A stretch of DNA of 33,021 nt from JAHFOW01 sp964370795. GTDB taxonomy: Bacteria; Planctomycetota; Brocadiia; Brocadiales; Brocadiaceae. The stretch lies in NCBI GenBank assembly GCA_964370795.1, contig CAYJME010000009.1:1-33021 (forward strand), read 5' to 3'. Position numbers and translations under genes: made by a program. The notes below the pieces were generated by a model. The model searched no databases. It was not told the origin of the DNA and was given only the letters and a program-made list of their open reading frames with translations. This document shows, piece after piece, positions 17,052 to 25,595 of this stretch (within the stretch, counting starts at the first letter, position 1; the number at the start of each line of letters is the position of its first letter).

Positions 17052-17089
17052 GTAACTATTTAGCCAACTGAAGTTGGCTAAATAGTTAC
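17052..17089. terminator. Strong hairpin between convergent genes
   Basis: Perfect 17-bp stem, arms GTAACTATTTAGCCAAC and GTTGGCTAAATAGTTAC, loop TGAA. It lies between the plus-strand lectin gene and the minus-strand nifS, and could stop both. It lacks a clear uridine tract on either side, so it may equally be a copy of a dispersed palindrome. Confidence 0.5.
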
Positions 17090-17096
17090 GATTTTC

Positions 17097-18296
17097 TCAA
17101 ATCCTTACCGAAGCTGAAGGGGCTTGACCTTTTACCCTCGATTCGCGTCCGTAAGGCGATATTTCACGCAACCTTCGAATTATGGGTGGAAGATGCTCAA
17201 TGATGTAATCTACTTCTTCCAGGGTGTTATAGCGGCTCAAACTCAGTCTTACAGAACCGTGTACGGCGGTAAAAGGGACGCCCATAGCCCTGAGCACATG
17301 TGATGGTTCGAGAGAACCCGATGTACATGCTGAACCTGATGATGCACAAATACCCTTCTCGTTCAGGAGGAGCAAGATTGCCTCCCCTTCCACATATTCA
17401 AAACTCAAATTGGTTGTGTTGGGAAGTCTGTTAATCTTGTGTCCATTTACCCGGGCATCTGGCGCTTTTTTGAGTATTTCATTTTCCAGCTTATCCCTCA
17501 ATTGCTTCACCTGCCCATGTTCCGCAGTCATGTATTTTTTTACCAGTTCACATGCCTTCCCAAGGCCAATAATGGAAGGAGCATTTTCAGTGCCGCCACG
17601 CCGGTTTCTTTCCTGATGTCCCCCGATAACAAAAGGAGCAAAGGTAATGCCTTTTCTGATATACAAAGCACCCACACCTTTCGGGGCATGCAGTTTATGA
17701 CCGGAGATGGTTAACAAATCAATCGTGCTCTTTGAGAGATTTAACGGTATCTTACCCACTGCCTGCACTGCATCGGTGTGCAAAATAGAGCCCTTCTGCT
17801 TAACAATATTGCCAATTTCTTCTATAGGAAAGATGACCCCCGTCTCATTATTCGCATACATAATTGAAACAATGGCAGTATCTTCCCTTACTGCATCGTT
17901 TAGTTCATTCAGATCCAGCATCCCGCTGCTATCTACGCCCAATTCCGTTACATGGTATCCGTTTTGAGCGAGGTACTTACCCAGGTTGTAAACGGCAGGA
18001 TGCTCCACCCGTGAGGTCACAATGTGTCTTTTATGGGGATTTGCCCGCAGTATTCCCCATATCGCCGCATTATCACTTTCCGTGCCGCAACTGGTAAACA
18101 CAATTTCTGATGGGTCGGCGCCGAGAATGTCTGCTACCTGTTGCCTTGCAATCTCAATATTTCTGGCTACCTGACCACCGAAGGTATGCATGCTTGAAGG
18201 ATTTCCATAATACTGGGTAAAATAAGGCAACATGGCTTCCACAACTTCCGGGGCAACCATGGTCGTGGCATTATTATCAGTATACACAACCTTCAT
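17097..18296 (-). CDS. nifS: Cysteine desulfurase NifS/IscS
   Basis: This PLP enzyme removes sulfur from cysteine as a persulfide for Fe-S cluster assembly. The 399 residues start at ATG 18296 (MKVVYTDNNATT), not further upstream: GGAGGTG precedes it, and the ATG overlaps the nifU stop as ATGA, implying translational coupling. Signatures are NNAT, the cofactor contacts HTDAVQAVGK, the PLP lysine in SGHKLHAPKG (Lys201), and the persulfide cysteine in the flexible loop SSGSACTSG (Cys324), followed by the usual SLEPSHVL. The NifS naming follows the NifU partner; with no nitrogenase genes nearby, its job is probably general Fe-S supply, heavily needed for cytochrome- and Fe-S-rich anammox metabolism. 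Confidence 0.95.
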   Translation of the reverse strand: MKVVYTDNNATTMVAPEVVEAMLPYFTQYYGNPSSMHTFGGQVARNIEIARQQVADILGADPSEIVFTSCGTESDNAAIWGILRANPHKRHIVTSRVEHPAVYNLGKYLAQNGYHVTELGVDSSGMLDLNELNDAVREDTAIVSIMYANNETGVIFPIEEIGNIVKQKGSILHTDAVQAVGKIPLNLSKSTIDLLTISGHKLHAPKGVGALYIRKGITFAPFVIGGHQERNRRGGTENAPSIIGLGKACELVKKYMTAEHGQVKQLRDKLENEILKKAPDARVNGHKINRLPNTTNLSFEYVEGEAILLLLNEKGICASSGSACTSGSLEPSHVLRAMGVPFTAVHGSVRLSLSRYNTLEEVDYIIEHLPPIIRRLREISPYGRESRVKGQAPSASVRI

Positions 18297-19147
18297 TGGG
18301 GCACCTCCTCTACGATAACCGTATCCGTAACAAACTCCCTTAATTTCGCCTCCACCGTGGATTTTAAAGTAACCTTCGAACTGGGGCACTCCACGCAGCT
18401 TCCCCGGAGAGAAACCATGACACGGTCACCGTCTATATCTATCAATTCTATATCTCCTCCATCGGACTGAAGGGCCGGGCGAATATCCCTCTCTATCGTT
18501 TCCTGGATTAACTTCATCTTTTGAATGTTCGTCAATTTTTTCGTGGGCTTTCTGGCCATTTCAAGCATGGCCTTTTCCTTTTCTTTGTGCCATACTTCGT
18601 CGATAATTGCCTGGATTTGTGGATGGCATGAGCGGCATCCGCCCCCGGCTTTGCAATAATTGGTAACCTGTTCAATCGTCGTTAATTTGTGTTCTCTCAC
18701 CTCATGGGCAATCTTTGTGTCGGTTACACCAAAACACTTGCAAACAATAGTCCCTTCAATATCCGGCTTCTCGATTCTCATCCCCCTATAATTTGCAATT
18801 GCAGCCTCCAGGGCTTCTCGTCCCATAACCGAACAGTGCATCTTTTGTTCAGGTAAACCATCGAGATATTTGGCAATATCGTTATCGGTAATTTTGTTGG
18901 CATCATTCAGTGTTTTTCCCATGATCATCTCTGTTAAGGCGCTTGCTGATGCGATGGCGCTTCCACACCCAAACGTCTCGAACTTTACATCTACAATCCG
19001 TTCAGAACTATCTAATTTGAGCATCAACTTTAACGCATCACCGCACGCCAAACTGCCCACCTCACCCACGGCATCGGGGTTTTTGATTTCCCCCACATTC
19101 CTTGGGTGAAGGAAATGGTCTTTTACCTTTTCAGAATAATTCCACAC
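18293..19147 (-). CDS. nifU: Fe-S cluster scaffold NifU (three-domain)
   Basis: A 284-residue full-length NifU with three modules. The N-terminal IscU-like scaffold (1-~125) has cysteines in LACGDALK, GCGSAIA and MHCSVMG. The central BFD-like [2Fe-2S] domain (about 133-180) has CKC and GGGCRSCHPQI. The C-terminal Nfu domain carries the CVECPSS (C-x2-C) cluster site. Start is GTG at 19147 with AAAGGA upstream; it begins with WNYSEKVKDHF as in other NifU proteins. It is first in a two-gene operon with nifS and has its own consensus promoter at 19195-19223. Clusters are assembled on the N- and C-domains using sulfur from NifS, then passed to apoproteins in the cytoplasm. Confidence 0.95.
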   Translation of the reverse strand: MWNYSEKVKDHFLHPRNVGEIKNPDAVGEVGSLACGDALKLMLKLDSSERIVDVKFETFGCGSAIASASALTEMIMGKTLNDANKITDNDIAKYLDGLPEQKMHCSVMGREALEAAIANYRGMRIEKPDIEGTIVCKCFGVTDTKIAHEVREHKLTTIEQVTNYCKAGGGCRSCHPQIQAIIDEVWHKEKEKAMLEMARKPTKKLTNIQKMKLIQETIERDIRPALQSDGGDIELIDIDGDRVMVSLRGSCVECPSSKVTLKSTVEAKLREFVTDTVIVEEVPQ

Positions 19148-19194
19148 GCCTTATTCCTTTCGTCAATAAATGTTTATCATGAATAATAACATCA

Positions 19195-19223
19195 ATAATA
19201 TTCGTTCTGGATTACAATGTCAA
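19195..19223 (-). promoter_or_regulatory. Promoter of nifUS
   Basis: Read on the minus strand: TTGACA (19223-19218), a 17-nt spacer, TATTAT (19200-19195). The -35 is consensus, the -10 is near-consensus, and it lies about 50 nt upstream of the nifU start. No IscR-like operator was recognised. Confidence 0.65.
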
Positions 19224-19291
19224 GCATTGCCTGTCCCGATGGTATTACCGTGTAAAAACTTCATAACAATTTGACAGAGAGAAAAGATACC

Positions 19292-19320
19292 TTGACAAGT
19301 ATGGGTTTTGGTTTTACAAT
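19292..19320 (+). promoter_or_regulatory. Promoter of the 34-codon ORF and pepA
   Basis: TTGACA (19292-19297), 17-nt spacer, TACAAT (19315-19320), back to back with the nifU promoter. It is one of the best sigma70-type matches in the window. RNA would begin near 19327, upstream of the small ORF at 19367. Confidence 0.65.
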
Positions 19321-19366
19321 CATAAATTATTACAGTTTAAAGAATTAGAGCGTGGAAGAATCCTAA

Positions 19367-19471
19367 ATGGCTACTCTAAAAGATCGGGTTGTCAACCTTG
19401 AACGGGCGCTTGAAGAATACATCAGGAACGTTGGCAATGCCCAGACGGAAAAGGAACTCCGAATAATATAA
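19367..19471 (+). CDS. 34-residue coiled-coil-like small ORF upstream of pepA
   Basis: An ATG-started 34-codon ORF between the promoter and pepA, with GGAAG about 10 nt upstream. It starts MATLKDRVVNLERALEEYIR, with hydrophobic residues at heptad spacing (L, V, L, L, I), as in short coiled coils. Its stop overlaps the region carrying the pepA SD (TAAGGA), and pepA starts 8 nt later, so translation may be coupled. It resembles the start of longer coiled-coil proteins and could be a leader peptide or a truncated remnant. Function unknown. Confidence 0.45.
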   Translation: MATLKDRVVNLERALEEYIRNVGNAQTEKELRII

Positions 19472-19479
19472 GGATACTT

Positions 19480-20994
19480 ATGGATATAAACATTAAAATT
19501 GGAACTGTTGAAAAAGAACCTGCGGATATTTTAGTTTTTCATCTCTACGAAGAAACGAATACCCTGAGCGATGCGCTCAAATATTGTGATAAAGGTTTGA
19601 ATAACGCCATCACTGAATTAATAAAGAAAAAGGAATTCACCGCAAAACCCGGAAAAACAGTTGTCCTCCCTACATACGGAAAGATACCCGCCAGGCGTGT
19701 CATGCTGGTAGGACTGGGGGCGAAAAAGAATATAAACACAGACAAAATAAGACAGGCAGCCGGCACTACAGCCTGTACGGTGCGTGATATGGGTATAAGC
19801 GGATTTACCACCGTTATGGAATCCCTGGAAGCCCCACCTTCTGCATCAAACGACTGGTATCAGGCTTATGGAGAAGGTTGTTTCCTGTCGCTGTACAAAT
19901 TTCAACGTTACAAATATACCCCACCTGAAGAAAAAAAGGAACTCCAGGCGTGTACGCTCCTTTTATCAAATAAAGAGGAATCAAAATCTGCCCGGGATGC
20001 GGTAAAGCACGCACACATTATTACCGATGCCGTTTATCTTGTTCGCAACCTGGTTAATACACCGTCGCGGGATAAGACCCCTTCCATTTTGGCGGATACT
20101 GCAAAAAGACTGGCCAGCGAGGCCGGTATTCAATGTAAGGTCTTATCAAAACCGGAGCTTGAAAAGCTCGGTATGGGCGGTCTGCTTGGCGTATCTCAGG
20201 GCAGTGTGCAACCCCCTAAATTTATCATCCTCGAATACAATGCACGCGCTAAAAATCAGGATACCCTTGTACTGGTGGGAAAGGGGATTACCTTTGACTC
20301 CGGCGGTATTTGCATAAAACCGGGGAAGGACATGGACCAGATGAAGAGTGATATGTCCGGAGCTGCTGCTGTGATGGGGGCTATGAAGGCCATTTCCCAA
20401 ATGGGGCTTCCTCAGCATGTCGTTGGTCTCATGCCATGCACGGAAAATATGCCCAGCGGTTCTGCCATAAAACCGGGCGATATTATTAAATTTTATTCCG
20501 GTAAGACTGCAGAAGTTGCAAATACCGATGCAGAAGGCCGTCTTATCCTTGCAGATGCGCTGGGATATGCAGAGAAATACAAACCTACTGTCGTCGTTGA
20601 TTTGGCGACCCTTACTGGTTCTTGCGTGGTTGCCCTCGGTACTGTTGTTACGGGTATGCTGGGCAACAACGAAGAGTTGAAAAAACGGGTCAAACTCGCC
20701 GGCGAAAAATCGTGGGAAAGAGTCTGGGAGCTTCCGCTCTGGGAAGAATACCAGGAACAAATCAAAAGCGACGTTGCAGATATTAAAAATATCGGCGGTC
20801 AATACGCAGGGGCAATAACTGCCGCCTGTTTTTTGAGTAAGTTTACCGAGAAATACCCCTGGGTACACCTTGATATCGCGGGAACGGCATACAGCGAGAA
20901 AAATAACGCCTATATCCAGAAAGGCGCCACAGGTATCGGGGTTCGCCTCCTGATACAGTTAATCAGAGATTGGACGCGGTTTCCCGCAGGCTAA
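19480..20994 (+). CDS. pepA: Leucyl aminopeptidase (M17 family), PepA
   Basis: This cytosolic metallo-aminopeptidase removes N-terminal residues from peptides using two metal ions. The 504 residues match the family's normal length. The M17 signature NTDAEGRL is at 348-355. Metal and catalytic residues by alignment to E. coli PepA are Lys268, Asp273, Asp291, Asp350, Glu352 and Arg354; all are present (GKGITFDSGG, MKSDMSGAA). The N-terminal ~170 residues form the less conserved regulatory-type domain. AAGGA overlaps the preceding ORF's stop and supports the ATG at 19480. In some bacteria PepA also binds DNA at recombination or carbamoyl-phosphate synthase sites; nothing here bears on that. Confidence 0.95.
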   Translation: MDINIKIGTVEKEPADILVFHLYEETNTLSDALKYCDKGLNNAITELIKKKEFTAKPGKTVVLPTYGKIPARRVMLVGLGAKKNINTDKIRQAAGTTACTVRDMGISGFTTVMESLEAPPSASNDWYQAYGEGCFLSLYKFQRYKYTPPEEKKELQACTLLLSNKEESKSARDAVKHAHIITDAVYLVRNLVNTPSRDKTPSILADTAKRLASEAGIQCKVLSKPELEKLGMGGLLGVSQGSVQPPKFIILEYNARAKNQDTLVLVGKGITFDSGGICIKPGKDMDQMKSDMSGAAAVMGAMKAISQMGLPQHVVGLMPCTENMPSGSAIKPGDIIKFYSGKTAEVANTDAEGRLILADALGYAEKYKPTVVVDLATLTGSCVVALGTVVTGMLGNNEELKKRVKLAGEKSWERVWELPLWEEYQEQIKSDVADIKNIGGQYAGAITAACFLSKFTEKYPWVHLDIAGTAYSEKNNAYIQKGATGIGVRLLIQLIRDWTRFPAG

Positions 20995-21038
20995 TCGTAT
21001 AGTATTACTATATAAAAAAATTTTTTGGTAAGTTTTTT

Positions 21039-21122
21039 ACAACCCCCTTTATTAAGGGGGACACTCTACAATCCCCCTTAGACTTCGTCGTGAGCGCTCA
21101 GTCGAACGAAAAGGGGGGTTGT
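21039..21122. repeat. Palindromic intergenic element between pepA and uvrA
   Basis: The outer arms ACAACCCCCTT and AAGGGGGGTTGT enclose ~60 nt. The left half holds a second hairpin, CCCCCTT-TATT-AAGGGGG (21043-21060). The nested structure and the AGCGCTCAGTCGAAC phrase in its centre look like a dispersed MITE-like repeat. It could also terminate pepA. It ends about 10 nt before the uvrA start, so it would fold over the uvrA ribosome-binding region. Confidence 0.6.
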
Positions 21123-21132
21123 TTCCCTTTGC

Positions 21133-23931
21133 ATGGTTCTAGAAAATAATAATGTCATTGCCATTCGCGGCGCCCGGGAACATAACCTCAAGGGGATCAA
21201 TACCAATATCCCCCGCGATCAAATCACGGTGATTACCGGCGTCAGTGGTTCTGGTAAATCGTCCCTCGCTTTTGATACGATCTATGCAGAAGGGCAGCGC
21301 CGTTATATTGAAAGCCTCTCTTCGTATGCGCGGCAATTTCTCGACCAGCTCCAGAAGCCCAACGTGGAATTTATCGAGGGACTTCCCCCCACGATTGCCA
21401 TTGAACAACGCACCTGTCCGCCGAGTCCGCGTTCAACGGTGGCCACTATCACGGAAATCTATGACTATGTGCGCCTTTTATATGCAAGGATTGGGACTCC
21501 GTATTGTTTTCAGTGTAATGGTGTTATCTCCCGCCAGACGATAGACCAGATGGTTCAACGCATCATGGAAATTCCTCAAAAGACAAAGATCACGCTCCTT
21601 GCGCCGATGGTTAAGGGGAGAAAGGGTGAACATCGCGAGGTATTTGAATCAGTTATACAAAAGGGCTTTGTCCGCGCCCGCGTTGACAATAAAATTATTG
21701 ACCTCAAAACAATTCCCAAACTGGCTCGTTACAAAACCCATGAAATTGACGTGATTGTAGACCGTCTCATTATAAAAGAAGGTATTCAGGCGCGTTTGTA
21801 CGACTCCATAAAGACCAGCCTTGAACTGGGGGAAGGGGTTATGCTGGTAAGCCAGGAACATGAAAAGTCCTGGGAAGACCATATTTTGAGTGAACGGTTT
21901 GCCTGTCCGCAATGCGGGAACAGCTATGAAGAGTTATCGCCCCGCATGTTTTCATTTAACAGCCCGTATGGCGCCTGTCCCAACTGCGATGGGCTGGGAA
22001 ATACCCTTGATTTTGATCCGGAACTCATTGTCCCGGATAAAAACCTGAGTATAAAAGATGGCGCTGTCGATGCCTGGCAAAAGTGGGGATCGTTAACACA
22101 AACCCATTATGATGAGCAATTCAAGCTGTTTTCAAAAACCTTTTCAGTTTCATTGAGTACGCCATATTCCAAACTGTCAAAAGAGACGCTCAATATCCTC
22201 ATGCATGGTAAGGATGACTTTGAGGGGGTAATTCCCAATCTCAGACGTATCTATGAAAAAACCGATAGTGAACGCATCATCAACCGCCTTTCCGGTTATA
22301 TGAGTTACAAGACCTGCTCTGTATGTAAAGGCGCCCGATTACGACCCGAATCCCTTTCGGTAAAAATAGGCGACAAATCTATTCATGACGTTATGGACAT
22401 GACCGTAGAAGCTGCACGTGATTTCTTTAAGATACTGAAACTGGATACGAAGCAATTGAGGATTTCCCGGCAAATCCTCAAAGAGATACAAAGCAGACTG
22501 GGTTTTATGATGGATGTTGGATTACACTATGTAACGCTTGGGCGGAGCAGCGATACCCTTTCCGGCGGTGAAGCACAGAGAACACAGCTTGCCAGACAGG
22601 TTGGCTCCGGTCTTGTTGGTGTCTGCTACATACTCGATGAACCAACTATAGGTCTCCACCCGCGGGACGATGAACGTCTTTTCCAGACCTTACACACATT
22701 ACGCAATAACGGAAACACCGTTATCCTTGTGGAACATGATGAATCCGCCATTCGGAATGCAGACTATATCATAGACCTCGGACCCGGCGCCGGGGAACGG
22801 GGAGGCATGGTCGTTGCAGAGGGCACACTGAAGGAAATTATGGACAACCCACGGTCGCTCACCGGCCAATTTCTGAATCAAACCCTTCAAATTGAACTAC
22901 CCGAAAAGAGGAGAACTGTATCTTTAAAAAATGTCATAGAAATAAAGGGGGCGCGTGCGAACAACCTGAAATCCATTAACGTGAAAATCCCATTAAACGC
23001 CTTTTGCTGTGTAACGGGTGTGTCAGGTTCTGGAAAGAGTACCCTGGTTAACGACATCCTCCACTGCTCCCTTGTCAAACATCTTTACGGTAGTCACAAG
23101 ACACCGGGAGAACACGATAAGATTCTGGGTATAGAACGCATTGACAAGGTTATAGAGATCGACCAATCACCCATTGGCCGCACCCCCCGTTCAAATCCTG
23201 CTACGTATACAAAGGTATTTGATTTAATACGTTCTGTCTTTGCGCAGACCGCTGAATCAAAGATCCGTGGTTATTCATCGGGGCGGTACAGTTTTAATAT
23301 CAGCGGCGGACGGTGTGAGGCGTGCAAGGGACAGGGGACAAAAAAAATTGAAATGCATTTCCTGCCCGACATGTATATCATCTGTGATGAATGCAAGGGG
23401 AAACGGTACGATAAATCAACTTTAGAAATCACGTATAAGGAAAAAAGCATCTCTGACATACTCGATATGAGCATTGAGGACGTCCACCAGTTCTTCAGAA
23501 ACATCCCGCATGTCGAACGGATTCTCAGGACGCTTATGGACGTTGGGCTGGGATATATGAAATTGGGGCAGGCAAGCACTTCCTTGTCGGGCGGAGAGGC
23601 GCAAAGGATAAAACTCGCCGCGGAACTTTCCAAACAGTCCACGGGAAAAACACTGTATATCCTGGACGAACCCACCACAGGCTTACATTTCGCAGACACA
23701 AAACACCTCCTGAAGATATTACATAGATTGGTTGATAGGGGGAATACGGTACTGGTCATAGAACATAACCTGGACGTTGTCAAAACAGCCGACTACATCA
23801 TTGATCTGGGTCCCGAAGGCGGTAATGACGGTGGCGAGATTGTGGCAACCGGCACACCAGAACAGGTGGCAGAAACAAAAGGGTCATACACGGGGAAATT
23901 TTTAAAAAAGGTGCTGAATAATACGTTCTAA
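21133..23931 (+). CDS. uvrA: Excinuclease ABC subunit A, UvrA
   Basis: This is the DNA damage-recognition ATPase of nucleotide excision repair; it works with UvrB and UvrC. 932 residues, the normal length. It has two ABC modules: Walker A GVSGSGKSS (about 37-45) and GVSGSGKST in the second half; signature LSGGEAQR twice; Walker B ILDEPT twice. Zinc-binding cysteines appear as CPQCGNSYEEL with CPNC, and CEACKGQGTKK with CDECKGK. The ATG follows the palindromic element at 21039-21122; the G-rich right arm of that repeat is the only SD-like sequence and is rather far (about 12-14 nt). No other excision-repair gene is nearby. Confidence 0.97.
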   Translation: MVLENNNVIAIRGAREHNLKGINTNIPRDQITVITGVSGSGKSSLAFDTIYAEGQRRYIESLSSYARQFLDQLQKPNVEFIEGLPPTIAIEQRTCPPSPRSTVATITEIYDYVRLLYARIGTPYCFQCNGVISRQTIDQMVQRIMEIPQKTKITLLAPMVKGRKGEHREVFESVIQKGFVRARVDNKIIDLKTIPKLARYKTHEIDVIVDRLIIKEGIQARLYDSIKTSLELGEGVMLVSQEHEKSWEDHILSERFACPQCGNSYEELSPRMFSFNSPYGACPNCDGLGNTLDFDPELIVPDKNLSIKDGAVDAWQKWGSLTQTHYDEQFKLFSKTFSVSLSTPYSKLSKETLNILMHGKDDFEGVIPNLRRIYEKTDSERIINRLSGYMSYKTCSVCKGARLRPESLSVKIGDKSIHDVMDMTVEAARDFFKILKLDTKQLRISRQILKEIQSRLGFMMDVGLHYVTLGRSSDTLSGGEAQRTQLARQVGSGLVGVCYILDEPTIGLHPRDDERLFQTLHTLRNNGNTVILVEHDESAIRNADYIIDLGPGAGERGGMVVAEGTLKEIMDNPRSLTGQFLNQTLQIELPEKRRTVSLKNVIEIKGARANNLKSINVKIPLNAFCCVTGVSGSGKSTLVNDILHCSLVKHLYGSHKTPGEHDKILGIERIDKVIEIDQSPIGRTPRSNPATYTKVFDLIRSVFAQTAESKIRGYSSGRYSFNISGGRCEACKGQGTKKIEMHFLPDMYIICDECKGKRYDKSTLEITYKEKSISDILDMSIEDVHQFFRNIPHVERILRTLMDVGLGYMKLGQASTSLSGGEAQRIKLAAELSKQSTGKTLYILDEPTTGLHFADTKHLLKILHRLVDRGNTVLVIEHNLDVVKTADYIIDLGPEGGNDGGEIVATGTPEQVAETKGSYTGKFLKKVLNNTF

Positions 23932-23960
23932 CTACATGTTTGCATAGGAATTTCAAAGTA

Positions 23961-24014
23961 GCCACAAAATCACGAGGTTTTTCTTTGTGGCTTGATGCCT
24001 TCGTGGCGAAAAAA
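23961..24014. repeat. Dispersed CACAAAG/CTTTGTG repeat, copy 2
   Basis: GCCACAAAATCACGAGG is followed by TTTTTCTTTGTGGC and CCTTCGTGGCGAAAAA. It shares the hairpin and tail with 3112-3159, with several differences. It lies between the convergent ends of uvrA and the amidotransferase-like gene. Confidence 0.65.
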
Positions 24015-24115
24015 AGTTGCTGAAGGCGGTAATTTGTGAAAATTCACACTACAAACTGCGTCTTTACGACGAACGATTCTCAACGATTGAAGTCATCGCT
24101 ACAAACTTACAACGA

Positions 24116-24817
24116 CTATTTTGATGCGCAAATAAGCGCATTGAATAATGATGCATGACAGGGATTGTCTATCAAGCGTTCGGGATGCCACTGGACGCCG
24201 AGTAAAAATGGATAATCCTTCCGCTCTATGGCCTCGATAATACCATCCTCTGTATGTGCGACATCGCGAAGTCCCTTTCCCAATGTTTTTATGGCCTGGT
24301 GATGGGCGCTGTTTGTTTCAATATAATCTCTCCCCATGATGTTATACAGGCAGGAGTCCTTTTTTATCTTTACAGAATGGGTGTAGTTATTATTTTTTGA
24401 ATCTTTGTGAATAATGGCGGTGCTGTATTCTGATGGAATATCCTGGATGAGGGCGCCGCCGAGGGCCACATTGACAAGCTGTGCGCCATAGCAGATAGCC
24501 AGCATCGGTTTTTTCTTTTGCAAACCGGCATGCAACAGGACGAAATCACAGATATCTTTGTCCGGGTGGACACAAACGGTCTTTTTGTGCATTTTCTCTC
24601 CGTAACGATGAGGATGGATATCATTGCCACCGGTAAAAAGCAGGCCGTCTATTTTATCCACAAGGAATTCTATATTATCTTCGTCTTTTACAAGAGGCAA
24701 TAAAAGGGGGATGCCACCCGCCTTGATAATCGCCTCGCTGTAATCGCGATAGGTAAAAGAGTAAGGTCGCTTACCTTCCCCCTCGTAATCGCAGTTGATA
24801 CCGATGATAGGTTTCAT
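24116..24817 (-). CDS. Class I glutamine amidotransferase-like hydrolase (PuuD/peptidase C26 type)
   Basis: 233 residues matching gamma-glutamyl-gamma-aminobutyrate hydrolase-type proteins, which cleave gamma-glutamyl amides with a Cys-His-Glu triad. The nucleophile is Cys109 in AICYGAQLVNVALGG, and GVQWHPE supplies His211 and Glu213. FTGGNDIHPHRYG is also typical of the family. The motif reads ICYG where many members have ICRG. No polyamine or putrescine utilisation genes are nearby, so the true substrate is open. The ATG at 24817 has no obvious SD. It lies 18 nt after the truncated GGDEF frame on the same strand. Confidence 0.85.
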   Translation of the reverse strand: MKPIIGINCDYEGEGKRPYSFTYRDYSEAIIKAGGIPLLLPLVKDEDNIEFLVDKIDGLLFTGGNDIHPHRYGEKMHKKTVCVHPDKDICDFVLLHAGLQKKKPMLAICYGAQLVNVALGGALIQDIPSEYSTAIIHKDSKNNNYTHSVKIKKDSCLYNIMGRDYIETNSAHHQAIKTLGKGLRDVAHTEDGIIEAIERKDYPFLLGVQWHPERLIDNPCHASLFNALICASK

Positions 24818-24835
24818 AAGTATGTCTTATAACCA

Positions 24836-25144
24836 CTAATTAAACAGATTTCCGGGCCGTTTCAATCTTGCAGATTGAATCAGCGAAATGTTTACAGGGA
24901 AATTTGAAATATACCAAAACAAAAGGGTATCCATTTCTGGTTTATAGAAATGATAGGTATTTCTCCCCTTTTCCTTGGATACGTACATGGCAATATCGGC
25001 CTGTTTGATGAGGGAGTCGGGGTCGTCCGCATTCAATGGATACATACTAAGGCCAATGCTTACAAAGGACTGCTTGTTTACTTCTGCTATTGCATACTTC
25101 AGGAAAACCAGGAACCGGCGGAATATTTTTGATGTGAATAACAT
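24836..25144 (-). pseudogene. C-terminal remnant of a GGDEF (diguanylate cyclase) gene
   Basis: The readable part, VSIGLSMYPLNADDPDSL and KQADIAMYVSKEKGRN and HFYKPEM, is the last third of a GGDEF domain. The GG(D/E)EF active-site segment and everything before it are absent. An ATG at 25144 with AAGGA 6 nt upstream could still drive a ~102-residue product, but it could not make cyclic di-GMP. Upstream of the break lies a 9-nt tandem repeat (25174-25218), which may mark the deletion or rearrangement site. The C-terminal ~30 residues past HFYKPEM match nothing I recognise. Confidence 0.75.
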
Positions 25145-25173
25145 GGGTATCCTTATAACCGTTTGCACAGATC

Positions 25174-25218
25174 AAACGGTTTAAACGGTTTAAGCAGATT
25201 AAACGGTTTAAAAAGTTT
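25174..25218. repeat. 9-nt period tandem repeat (AAACGGTTT)
   Basis: Five 9-nt units read AAACGGTTT, AAACGGTTT, AAGCAGATT, AAACGGTTT, AAAAAGTTT. A 27-nt superperiod is visible from the flanking CAGATC/CAGATT. It lies directly upstream of the GGDEF remnant and may have arisen by slippage. Confidence 0.65.
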
Positions 25219-25269
25219 ATTGCCAACCACAAGAGATATCTGCGCTACAATAAAAAGTCAAGTTTTAGG

Positions 25270-25350
25270 TGCATTGCGAGCGAAGCGAAGCAATCTTTCC
25301 CTATAATAATTCCAGGAGATTGCTTCGGAAAACAACCCTCGCAATGACAC
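25270..25350. repeat. Dispersed CATTGCGAG/GAAGCAATC repeat, complete palindromic copy
   Basis: The left half GCATTGCGAGCGAAGCGAAG leads into CAATCT. The right half, AGATTGCTTCGG then CCCTCGCAATGACAC, is its inverted complement. At ~80 nt this is the most complete copy in the window. Others are at 1-53, 27701-27769 and 27862-27940. Confidence 0.8.
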
Positions 25351-25455
25351 GATAGTTGGCTTTTTGCGCAAGCTCTAAAGCCTTAAGTTACACAAGGACA
25401 ACTCGATCGCATAGGAATTTTTATTTTGTTTAAGCGGGTTTTGAGAGGGTGTTGG

Positions 25456-25480
25456 CAGGACAAGCGTCTCGCTTGTCCTG
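25456..25480. repeat. Palindrome CAGGACAAGCG/CGCTTGTCCTG
   Basis: Perfect 11-bp stem with a TCT loop, about 115 nt past the hslU stop. It may be a dispersed palindrome or, for minus-strand transcription, part of a terminator region. No uridine tract follows on the minus strand. Confidence 0.55.
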
Positions 25481-25503
25481 TATCCGTTTGTTGCTTTTGA
25501 TTT

Positions 25504-25524
25504 GGTCAACCGAGACGGTTGACC
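25504..25524. terminator. Palindrome GGTCAACCG/CGGTTGACC downstream of hslU
   Basis: Perfect 9-bp stem with an AGA loop, ~70 nt past the hslU stop (minus strand). It could terminate hslVU transcripts. A short T-rich stretch is present but does not abut the stem, so function is uncertain. Together with 25456-25480 it fills the otherwise gene-free 25351-25595 interval. Confidence 0.4.
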
Positions 25525-25595
25525 TACCAATTTCTACTAGCTTGAATTCCCCCCCTTTTTTTTACTCATCTATGCAATCTGTGGCTTCAGTATTT

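Noticed and set aside
18297..18389. Upstream in-frame start for nifS giving 31 more residues
   Set aside because: That stretch overlaps nifU coding sequence; ATG 18296 has GGAGGTG upstream and begins with the family's normal N-terminus.
17097..19147. Reading nifU-nifS as evidence of nitrogen fixation
   Set aside because: No nitrogenase or other nif genes are nearby; this gene pair also serves general Fe-S assembly in many non-fixing bacteria.
20146..20868. 240-codon ORF antisense to pepA
   Set aside because: The sense frame has all M17 active-site residues; the antisense product has no recognisable motif or SD.
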